Positions 25,225 through 31,910 of a DNA stretch of 54,636 nt are shown piece by piece. Each line of letters opens with the position of its first letter. The stretch's first letter is position 1. The DNA is taken from NCBI GenBank assembly GCA_031286165.1, contig JAITUU010000038.1, positions 1 through 54,636 of the forward strand, written 5' to 3'. A program made the translations under genes and the position numbers. This DNA is from Bacteroidales bacterium. GTDB taxonomy: Bacteria > Bacteroidota > Bacteroidia > Bacteroidales > UBA1715. A model generated the notes under the pieces. It was not told where the DNA came from, searched no databases, and was given only the letters and a program-made list of their open reading frames with translations.

Positions 25225-26628
25225 CTATTTTCTAATTCCCAATTCTTCAGCCTTTTTGAGCATAAAAGCAAAGGCGGCTTCGTGAGTATTTTCTATGTCG
25301 CCTTCGAGAATTGCTTCGCGAATGGCATCTTTGAGTATTCCCACCGGGCGCGAGGGGGCGAGGTTGAACGTTTTCATAATTTCTTCGCCACTCACCGGTG
25401 GCTGCCAATTCCGCAGTGCATCTTTTTCTTCCACTTCACGCAATTTTTCTTTCACGTGTTCAAAATTTTGGTGAAAGGTGCGCACTTTTACTTCGTTTTT
25501 TGATGTAATATCGGCATGAGCAAGGAGCATTACATCGTCTATATCATCGCCGGCATCGAAAAGCAGGCGGCGCACGGCGGAATCGGTTACTTCATCGTCT
25601 ATCAACACAATGGGTCGAAGGTGGAGAGATACTAATTTTTGCACGTAGCGCATTTTTTCGTTCATGGGTAGGCGTAAGCGTTTGAATATGTGCGCCACCA
25701 TTTTGGAACCCATGTATTCGTGTCCGTGAAAACTCCATCCAATAGGTTCGGCGTATTTTTTTGTGCGCGGTTTTGCTATGTCGTGCAACAGTGCCACCCA
25801 GCGTAGCCACAGATTTTGCGACTGCGCAGCCACGTTGTCGAGCACTTCGAGTGTGTGGTAAAATACGTCTTTGTGCCCCTTGCCGTTGATAATTTCTACT
25901 CCTTTGAGAGCAGTAAGTTCCGGAAAAAATACATTGAGTAACTGTGCTTTTTCGAGTAATAATATACCTATCGAAGGTTTTGGCGTAGCCATAATTTTTT
26001 GAAATTCGTCCATAATGCGTTCTATGGACACAATTTCTAAGCGTTTGCAGTTGCGAATGAGGGCGTCGAAGGTTTCGGGGAGAATGGTGAAATTCAGTTG
26101 CGCGGCAAATCGCACGGCACGCATCATGCGCAGCGGGTCATCGGAAAAGGTAATGTCGGGATTGAGCGGCGTGCGAATAATGTTTCGTTCAATATCGGCA
26201 ATGCCGTCAAAAGGGTCTATCAGTTCGCCAAAATTATGTTTATTGAGCGAAATTGCCATTGCGTTGATAGTGAAATCGCGGCGATTTTGGTCGTCTTCGA
26301 GCGTGCCGGTTTCCACAGTGGGTTTTCGTGAAGTGAGTACGTAAGATTCTTTGCGTGCTCCTACAAATTCGTAGTCGCAGCCGTGGTAGTGAAACATGGC
26401 AGTGCCAAAATTTTTGAACACCGCCACCGTGATATTCGGCGAAAGCGTGCGCGCAACTGCTTCGGCGAGGTCTATGCCGTTGCCCAGCGTAACTACATCA
26501 ATGTCGGTATTGGGACGATGCAAAAAAATATCGCGCACAAAACCACCAATCACAAAGGCTTGTGTGTTACGTTGCTCGGCACAGGCAGAAATTACGGAAA
26601 ATACGGGGTTTTGTAGGTGTTGGTGCAT
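25225..26628 (-). CDS. cca: CCA tRNA nucleotidyltransferase / poly(A) polymerase family protein with HD domain
   Basis: A 467-residue class II nucleotidyltransferase. The active-site head AFVIGGFVRDIFLHRPNTDI and the following DVVTLG carry the GG and the DxD metal ligands. RRDFTINAMAISL and DPLRMMRAVRFAAQLNF are the next family motifs. An HD domain comes later with LHDIAKPRTKKY. The enzyme adds or repairs the 3' CCA of tRNAs; HD-containing versions may also remove 2',3'-cyclic phosphates. Poly(A) polymerase activity cannot be excluded from sequence. The gene starts 2 bases after the stop of the DUF1016 gene, so the two are likely cotranscribed. Confidence 0.92.
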   Translation of the reverse strand: MHQHLQNPVFSVISACAEQRNTQAFVIGGFVRDIFLHRPNTDIDVVTLGNGIDLAEAVARTLSPNITVAVFKNFGTAMFHYHGCDYEFVGARKESYVLTSRKPTVETGTLEDDQNRRDFTINAMAISLNKHNFGELIDPFDGIADIERNIIRTPLNPDITFSDDPLRMMRAVRFAAQLNFTILPETFDALIRNCKRLEIVSIERIMDEFQKIMATPKPSIGILLLEKAQLLNVFFPELTALKGVEIINGKGHKDVFYHTLEVLDNVAAQSQNLWLRWVALLHDIAKPRTKKYAEPIGWSFHGHEYMGSKMVAHIFKRLRLPMNEKMRYVQKLVSLHLRPIVLIDDEVTDSAVRRLLFDAGDDIDDVMLLAHADITSKNEVKVRTFHQNFEHVKEKLREVEEKDALRNWQPPVSGEEIMKTFNLAPSRPVGILKDAIREAILEGDIENTHEAAFAFMLKKAEELGIRK

Positions 26629-26630
26629 GG

Positions 26631-27680
26631 TTATTGTGCAAAATAATGTTCTAATTTTTCAATAATTATTGCACTGTTGGGCAATAAATGTTGATAGTTT
26701 TTGGGTAATTGAGGAGTGGTTGTGTACGTGGCTACACCAATGGGCATAGTGCCGGTTTTTAAAGAATATTCCACGATTGTGCGATTTTTCTCTTTACAAA
26801 TAATAATGCCTATTGCATCATTTTCGGTGGGCAATTTTGTTTTTTCGTTTAGAATAGATAAATAAAACTCCATTTTTCCCTTATATTCGGGAATAAATTC
26901 TCCTACTTTCAATTCAATAGCAACAAGGCACTGTAATTGACGATGATAGAGCAATAAATCAATAAAATATTCTTTGTTATCAATTGCAACTTTAAATTGA
27001 TTGCCAATAAACGCAAATTGAAAATTCATTTCAAGTAAAAAAGTGCGGATATTATTGACTAATGCTGTTTCAAGTTGATTTTCGGAATGTTCCGTTCCAA
27101 GAGAAAGAAAATCGAAAGAATATTCATCTTTTACGGCTAAAATTGCCTGATTTTTGATGTTTTGAGGTAGTGTTTGTTCAAAATTAGTTTGGTTGAGAAT
27201 ATATTTTTCATAACTTTTTTCTTCAATTTGATGGATAAGTACATTTTTTGTCCAACCAAATTTGCGCGTTGCTTGAATGTAAAATTGCCGTTCGAGATTA
27301 TTTTTGCAGCGTTTCAGAACAGTAATATGCTTACTCCAACTAATTTCTCGTACCAATGGTACGAGATTTTCAACGCAGTGATATTCAGTGTAAAACTGCG
27401 ACATAAGCCATAAATTTCCAACCGAGAATCCATTTACTCCGGGAAATTCATTTTGCAGTTCTTGCGATAGAGTTGGCACAATGGCTTTCCCCCAACTTTC
27501 TTGTTGTTTTTCGGCAATGGCTTTTCCAATTTCCCAATAGAGATTAACAAGTTGTACATTCACGGCACGCATTGCTTCATATTGAGCCTGTCGTATTTTT
27601 TGCTTAATTTCGGCAATAAAATGTATCTGCGTGTTTTGTAGCGGCAACTGTTGCGTGCGTTTTTCTGCTCCTTGTTCCAT
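26631..27680 (-). CDS. YhcG/DUF1016-family PD-(D/E)XK nuclease
   Basis: A 349-residue protein of the DUF1016 (YhcG) family. The N-terminal domain contains AVNVQLVNLYWEIGKAIAEK and WGKAIVPTLSQELQNEFPG, with GFSVGNLWLMSQFY, the family landmark of the DNA-contact region. The C-terminal nuclease domain has YFIDLLLYHRQLQCLVAIEL followed by KVG, giving the Asp, Glu and Lys of a PD-(D/E)XK site. Members are usually found beside restriction systems and mobile elements; the biological role is not settled. Here it sits between cca and a membrane-protein gene in a lower-GC segment, which points to acquisition. Length is normal for the family. Confidence 0.88.
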   Translation of the reverse strand: MEQGAEKRTQQLPLQNTQIHFIAEIKQKIRQAQYEAMRAVNVQLVNLYWEIGKAIAEKQQESWGKAIVPTLSQELQNEFPGVNGFSVGNLWLMSQFYTEYHCVENLVPLVREISWSKHITVLKRCKNNLERQFYIQATRKFGWTKNVLIHQIEEKSYEKYILNQTNFEQTLPQNIKNQAILAVKDEYSFDFLSLGTEHSENQLETALVNNIRTFLLEMNFQFAFIGNQFKVAIDNKEYFIDLLLYHRQLQCLVAIELKVGEFIPEYKGKMEFYLSILNEKTKLPTENDAIGIIICKEKNRTIVEYSLKTGTMPIGVATYTTTPQLPKNYQHLLPNSAIIIEKLEHYFAQ

Positions 27681-27761
27681 GTTGTGCTGCGTGTTTACCG
27701 TATTACTTTTTTCATTTTACCTCCGGCAAAAGTACTACTTTTTTCAAATAACAATCAATAA

Positions 27762-27793
27762 AAAAACCTGTTGCGTTTTCGCAACAGGTTTTT
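27762..27793 (-). terminator. Strong intrinsic terminator after the 27843-28469 gene
   Basis: CCTGTTGCG-TTTT-CGCAACAGG is a perfect 9-bp stem with T-runs on both sides (A-run on the opposite strand). It separates the membrane-protein gene from the DUF1016 gene, so these are independent transcripts. Confidence 0.9.
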
Positions 27794-27842
27794 AGTGTTT
27801 GGTTTAATTTGTAACAATTTACGAAATTGCCGCAAAAAGAAA

Positions 27843-28469
27843 CTATTTATTGATGTCGATAATTCGTTCATTAAAAAAATCAATGCTTTTTTGTATTAAT
27901 TCAATATCTATTTTTTTGTTTTCAATAACACTACGTTTAAATTTAATACGCAACATAGTACCACTCTCATCTTGAATTTTTATAAAAAATGTTTTTTTGA
28001 ATTTATACCATATACAAAGCAAGACAATATACCAGCAGAGCACAAAGAGCACACGATCATCAGATAAACCGAAGAAAACAATACCTAATGCCACGACAAC
28101 ACCTAAAATTGCCATTACGAAAAACTGTACAATCGGTTTGGTATATCCATATTCAGTTGATGTAATTTTCTGCAAGGGTATGAAAAGAATCTTACTTCTA
28201 TTTATACTATTCTCAGAATAGCAGATTTTTTCTTTGGTAGCGCATAACTGATAGCGATTGCTAATATTGAGTTTTGTTAAAAACCACTGTACTAAACCTG
28301 CTTTTCGACCTTCAATAATGAGAAAATCCTCTGATTCCGGATTAAACGCGAATTTACTGAGCGATAAAATTGCTTTATTGCGATTTATGAAAACAGATAA
28401 TATAATAATCGCAAGAATAATCGCAAGAATAATCGCAAGTTCTTCATTGTAATAATAAAAATAGGGCAT
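27843..28469 (-). CDS. Membrane protein with PH-like middle domain, unknown function
   Basis: A 208-residue protein with one N-terminal transmembrane segment (residues about 10-29). Next is a soluble stretch of about 85 residues whose pattern (KICYSENSINRSKILFIPL, then ITSTEYGY) resembles bacterial PH-like domains. Two further transmembrane segments (PIVQFFVMAILGVVVALGIV and RVLFVLCWYIVLLCIWYKF) precede a charged C-terminal tail. The PH-like reading is inferred from pattern only. The first membrane segment is encoded by three exact 12-bp repeats (LAII units). The gene lies alone between a strong terminator and a 150-base gap before the XRE gene. Base composition is lower in GC than the surrounding housekeeping genes. 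Confidence 0.65.
   Translation of the reverse strand: MPYFYYYNEELAIILAIILAIIILSVFINRNKAILSLSKFAFNPESEDFLIIEGRKAGLVQWFLTKLNISNRYQLCATKEKICYSENSINRSKILFIPLQKITSTEYGYTKPIVQFFVMAILGVVVALGIVFFGLSDDRVLFVLCWYIVLLCIWYKFKKTFFIKIQDESGTMLRIKFKRSVIENKKIDIELIQKSIDFFNERIIDINK
28404..28439. repeat. Three in-frame 12-bp tandem repeats inside the membrane-protein gene
   Basis: The unit AATAATCGCAAG occurs three times without a mismatch and encodes LAII repeats in the first transmembrane helix. Each unit gained or lost changes the helix by four residues and keeps the frame. Confidence 0.9.
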
Positions 28470-28622
28470 GATAGATAAGTTTTATTTTGCAGTAACATTT
28501 TGATTTTTCAAAAATACCCATTTTCAAGATTTGCAATTAAAAATTTTGTTGCGAGAAAATCCTCACCGTGAGGCGAATGTTTCCTCAATGTGTAGCGGAT
28601 TTTGCAACACAATAGTAGGAAT

Positions 28623-28832
28623 TTATGTGTTGTAGTGGGAGAAAAAATTGTAGCCTAAAATTTCGGAAATACGGGTAAGGAGGGCAGTGTCTATGGATGG
28701 ATTTTTGAAAATACGATATACATTGCTGCGGTCGCAGGGGAGTTTTTCGGCAAGCCATGCGCTTCTTCGCCCTTGCTCGTGCATTTTCGCCTTAATAAGT
28801 GCTCCGATATGTATTTCTGTGTGTGCTTGCAT
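28623..28832 (-). CDS. Small XRE-family helix-turn-helix regulator
   Basis: A 69-residue protein consisting of a single Cro/CI-type HTH. HIGALIKAKMHEQGRRSAWL is helix 1 and the turn, AEKLPCDRSNVYRIFKNPSI the recognition helix region, and DTALLTRISEILGY the closing helices. It probably binds DNA as a dimer. Close upstream is an inverted repeat AATTG-N5-CAATT (28845-28859), a possible operator for autoregulation. Further upstream lies the long palindrome at 28870-28988. The gene stands between an orphan membrane-protein gene and pheT and may be the remnant of a mobile element or toxin-antitoxin locus; no partner is visible. Confidence 0.8.
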   Translation of the reverse strand: MQAHTEIHIGALIKAKMHEQGRRSAWLAEKLPCDRSNVYRIFKNPSIDTALLTRISEILGYNFFSHYNT

Positions 28833-28844
28833 AAAAAAAGCGTA

Positions 28845-28859
28845 AATTGTTTGTCAATT
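28845..28859. promoter_or_regulatory. Possible operator of the small XRE regulator
   Basis: AATTG at 28845-28849 and CAATT at 28855-28859 form a 5-bp dyad with a 5-base spacer, 13 bases upstream of the XRE start codon. Position and symmetry suit autoregulation, but the dyad is short. Confidence 0.3.
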
Positions 28860-28869
28860 GCTTATCTAT

Positions 28870-28988
28870 CTCTGAGGTTCGTCCAAAAACCGTAATAGCC
28901 AATAAGCACAAACAATCCACGCCCGGCGGACGTGAACCTGCGTAACTTATTCTTGCTATTTCTAAATTTGTTTTGGACGATTTCAGAG
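28870..28988. repeat. Long imperfect palindrome (about 119 nt), structured-RNA or MITE-like element
   Basis: Nested pairings run inward. CTCTGA (28870-28875) pairs with TCAGAG (28983-28988). TCGTCCAAAA (28879-28888) pairs with TTTTGGACGA (28971-28980). AATAGC (28894-28899) pairs with GCTATT (28955-28960). AATAAG (28901-28906) pairs with CTTATT (28946-28951). A GC-rich apex has CACG (28918-28921) and CGTG (28931-28934). The element fills most of the 328-base gap between pheT and the XRE gene, and no protein is encoded in it. Confidence 0.7.
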
Positions 28989-29106
28989 AGAAGAATAAAC
29001 TAAAAGTTCAAATTAATAGGTGTATAAGTCTATGTATTTATAAATCAGTGTGTTTGTGTGTTAATAATGGTATGTAATTTTGTAAATGGATACTATAAAA
29101 ACTAAA

Positions 29107-29139
29107 CACCGGTAAAATTATCAGATATTTTTACCGGTG
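29107..29139 (-). terminator. Intrinsic terminator after pheT
   Basis: CACCGGTAAAA (29107-29117) and TTTTACCGGTG (29129-29139) form a perfect 11-bp stem with an 11-base loop. On the minus strand it is followed by TTTAGTTTTTAT, and it lies 22 bases after the pheT stop. The 12-mer GGTAAAATTATC occurs twice here (29111 and 29144). Confidence 0.8.
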
Positions 29140-29160
29140 CAGGGGTAAAATTATCGGTTT

Positions 29161-31593
29161 TTATCGTAATTCTGCGCCGAGTTCGTGAGTAAAACGGTGA
29201 ATGAGTTTTTGCATCAACACGTCTATTTGCTTGTCGGTAAGGGTTTGCTCTTTATCTTGCAAGGTAAACGATACGGCGTAGGATTTTTTGCCTTCGGGCA
29301 CACCTTTTCCTTCATACACATCGAAGGCTGACACGTGTTTGAGGATTTTTTTGTCGGTGGCAAAGGCTAATTTTTCAATATCGGCGTAGGTTACAGATTT
29401 ATGTATCAAAAGCGATAAATCGCGGCGCACTTCGGGGTATTGCGGTAGTTCGGCGTGGCGAATTGCAGGTTTTGGTTGCGCAAGCAGGGTGTTCCAATAC
29501 ATTTCGGCATACACGCAGGGTTTTTCTATATCGAAGTGTTTGCGGATTTTTGCGGAAAGTATGCCCAACTGCGCCACTACCACGCCGTTTACCACGCATT
29601 GCAATCCTTGCAAGGTGTCGCTTTGGAAGGGTTCAAAGGCAGCGGTATAGCCCAAAAGTGCACAGATTTTGTGCACCTGCGATTTTAGAGCGTATATATC
29701 TACATCTTTTTGTTTTTCTGCCCAAAATTGCGGATTTTGCTTGCCTACGCTGCATAGTGCAAGATGTTGTGATTCTGCATATTGCGCTATTCCTTTTGCG
29801 CCATTATTAGGTTTGCTATACACATTGCCAAACTCAAATACCGAAAAGTCGGAAAGTTGGCGGTTGCTATTGTACTGCACCACTTCGAGCACGCCAAAAA
29901 GTAGTGAGGCACGCATAGAATCTAACTCGGCACTGAGGGGATTGAGAATTTTCACAATTTCTTCTTGTTTTTCGGGCATTAGGGTGGTGTAATACGCCGA
30001 GCGCGAGAGGGAATTGTTCATAATTTCGCAGGCTCCGTTTGCCACCAGCAGTTCGGCTATGGCGTTTTTTTGCTTGGTATTGTCTGCTGCATCGGCATAC
30101 ACAATAGAGGCGTGGAGGGCTTGCGGAAGTTCTATATTATTGTAGCCGTAAATGCGCAAAATATCTTCAATCACATCTTCTTGTCGCTGCACATCTACGC
30201 GGTAAGGCGGCACGTGTACGGTGAGTTTATCGCCATTCACAAGCGCGATTTTCATTTCGAGCGAATCGAGGATTTTTTGAATCACCGTTTTGTCGATTTT
30301 TTTGCCTATCACTGTTTGAATTTTTGCAATGCTGAGTTCCACTGCAAAGGGCGGAAAGCTATCGGGGTGAGTATCGAACAGCGGTTCTACAATAGAACCA
30401 CCGGCAACTTTTTGAATTAAAAGCGCGGCGCGTTTGAGTATATAGGTAGTTTGATTGGGGTCTATTCCGCGTTCAAATCGGAAAGAAGCATCGGTATTCA
30501 ATCCATGTCGGCGAGCGGTTTTGCGTACCGACACAGGGTTGAAATACGCACTTTCCAAAAATATATCGGTAGTTTTTTCGGTAACGCCCGAATGTAATCC
30601 GCCGAACACGCCGGCAATACAGAGTGGTTTTGTGGCACTGCATATCATAAGGTCTTCGGCGGAAAGGGTGCGTACCACACCATCGAGGGTGGTAAATCTT
30701 GTGCCGTTTGCTACGGTTTTTACGATAATTTTTTTGCCGTCAATTTGTTCCAAATCAAAGGCATGGAGTGGTTGCCCCAATTCGTGAAGCACGTAATTGG
30801 TAATGTCCACCACATTGTTGATAGGTTTTTGCCCTATGGCAATAAGTCGCTGTTTGAGCCAATCGGGAGATTCGCTTACTTTTACGCCGGAAATAACTAT
30901 GCCGGCATAGCGCGGGCATAGTTTGGAATTTTCTACACTCACGAGCAAATCGTTGGTGGCGTGTACCGCCGAAAAAGCATCTATGGACGGTTTTTTTACT
31001 ACGTGATTGCCCGAAAGATTGAGGTAGGCGCACAAATCGCGAGCAACGCCAAAGTGCGATGCAGCATCTATGCGATTGGGCGTTAAGCCGATTTCAAATA
31101 CGTAATCGCTCGTAACGTTGAAGTAGGTGCTTGCAAGAGTTCCGGCAGGCACGCTATCGGGCAATACCATAATACCTTCGTGGCTGCTGCCAAGTCCTAT
31201 TTCGTCTTCGGCGCAAATCATGCCTTGCGATACTTCGCCGCGAATTTTTGCTTTTTTTATTTCAAATTCTTCGCCGTTTGGCGCGTAGAGAATTGTGCCT
31301 TCGGTGGCTACGAGTACCGTTTGCCCTGCGGAAACGTTGGGCGCACCGCACACTATGGGTAGTATGGTGTCGTTGCCTATGTTTACGGTAGTTACGCTGA
31401 GTTTGTCGGCGTTCGGGTGGCGTTCACAGGTGAGTACTTTGCCCACTACTATGCCTTTTAAACCACCTTTTATGCTTTCGTGCAGTTCGCAACTTTCAAC
31501 TTCCAAACCTATGTCGGTTAAAATTTTCGATACGGCTTCCGCCTTTAAATCTATTTTCACAAATTCTTTTAACCAATTATATGAAATTTTCAT
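29161..31593 (-). CDS. pheT: PheT, phenylalanyl-tRNA synthetase beta subunit
   Basis: An 810-residue protein with the complete bacterial layout. It opens MKISYNWLKEFVKIDL, followed by an N-terminal EMAP/tRNA-binding domain (VVGKVLTCERHPNADKLSV), then the B3/B4 editing region (GLTPNRIDAASHFGVARDL, VVDITNYVLHELGQPLHAFD) and B5 (YRVDVQRQEDVIEDILRIYG). The catalytic-like core follows, and a C-terminal ferredoxin-like anticodon-binding domain (PEVRRDLSLLIHKSVTYADI). With PheS it forms an alpha2beta2 enzyme charging tRNA-Phe and clearing Tyr mischarging. pheS is not adjacent. Confidence 0.97.
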   Translation of the reverse strand: MKISYNWLKEFVKIDLKAEAVSKILTDIGLEVESCELHESIKGGLKGIVVGKVLTCERHPNADKLSVTTVNIGNDTILPIVCGAPNVSAGQTVLVATEGTILYAPNGEEFEIKKAKIRGEVSQGMICAEDEIGLGSSHEGIMVLPDSVPAGTLASTYFNVTSDYVFEIGLTPNRIDAASHFGVARDLCAYLNLSGNHVVKKPSIDAFSAVHATNDLLVSVENSKLCPRYAGIVISGVKVSESPDWLKQRLIAIGQKPINNVVDITNYVLHELGQPLHAFDLEQIDGKKIIVKTVANGTRFTTLDGVVRTLSAEDLMICSATKPLCIAGVFGGLHSGVTEKTTDIFLESAYFNPVSVRKTARRHGLNTDASFRFERGIDPNQTTYILKRAALLIQKVAGGSIVEPLFDTHPDSFPPFAVELSIAKIQTVIGKKIDKTVIQKILDSLEMKIALVNGDKLTVHVPPYRVDVQRQEDVIEDILRIYGYNNIELPQALHASIVYADAADNTKQKNAIAELLVANGACEIMNNSLSRSAYYTTLMPEKQEEIVKILNPLSAELDSMRASLLFGVLEVVQYNSNRQLSDFSVFEFGNVYSKPNNGAKGIAQYAESQHLALCSVGKQNPQFWAEKQKDVDIYALKSQVHKICALLGYTAAFEPFQSDTLQGLQCVVNGVVVAQLGILSAKIRKHFDIEKPCVYAEMYWNTLLAQPKPAIRHAELPQYPEVRRDLSLLIHKSVTYADIEKLAFATDKKILKHVSAFDVYEGKGVPEGKKSYAVSFTLQDKEQTLTDKQIDVLMQKLIHRFTHELGAELR

Positions 31594-31626
31594 GTTTCAA
31601 TTTTTTATTGCATATATATCATTTTG

Positions 31627-31704
31627 GATTGCTTCGTTCCTCGCAACGGCGAAAAGTAATGACGGATACACAGAGCGTCATTGCGAACGTAGTGAAGCAA
31701 TCTC
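31627..31704. repeat. REP-like palindromic extragenic repeat, copy 1
   Basis: GATTGCTTC (31627-31635) pairs with GAAGCAATC (31694-31702), and AATGACG (31658-31664) with CGTCATT (31676-31682). The motif CATTGCGAACGTAGTGAAGC is of the widespread type CATTGCGAGC...GAAGCAATC. It lies in the 317-base gap between pheT and the T9SS type B gene, together with a heptamer array, a degenerate repeat and a terminator. A partial second copy is at 37120-37169. Confidence 0.75.
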
Positions 31705-31747
31705 ACTGTATTACTTGTTTTTTTACAGGTGCACAAAAATACACTTT

Positions 31748-31779
31748 AATTGTAAATTGTAAATTGTAAATTGTAAATT
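31748..31779. repeat. Tandem heptamer array, four copies of AATTGTA
   Basis: Four exact copies of AATTGTA plus AATT, matching the 12589-12620 array in unit length, copy number and six of seven unit bases. Confidence 0.85.
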
Positions 31780-31825
31780 ATTTTTCATTAGGGGGGAGTT
31801 GTTAGTGATTAGTTGTTAGAAATAA

Positions 31826-31862
31826 AAAAAACTCCCGCAAACAAAGTTCGCAGGAGTTTTTC
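31826..31862 (-). terminator. Terminator after the T9SS type B gene
   Basis: An ACTCCCGCAAAC / GTTCGCAGGAGT stem with two mismatches, flanked by A- and T-runs so that the minus-strand transcript ends in a long U-tract. It lies about 50 bases after the stop of the 31911-34778 gene. Confidence 0.75.
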
Positions 31863-31910
31863 TTTCATTAGCACATTTTCAACTCTCAGTTTTCAGTTTT
31901 CAACTTTCAG

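Noticed and set aside
28561..28573. CCTCACCGTGAGG as a terminator
   Set aside because: The self-complementary run leaves too small a loop for the full stem and has no T-run after it on either strand.
28870..28990. Possible tRNA or T-arm-like GGTTCG inside the palindrome
   Set aside because: GGTTCGTCC lacks the invariant A of the T loop, no acceptor or anticodon arms can be formed, and the bases are better explained by the outer palindrome arm.
31594..31910. CRISPR array at the repeat-rich gap
   Set aside because: The repeats are of different kinds (heptamers, a REP-like palindrome and degenerate words) without regular spacers, and no cas gene is near.
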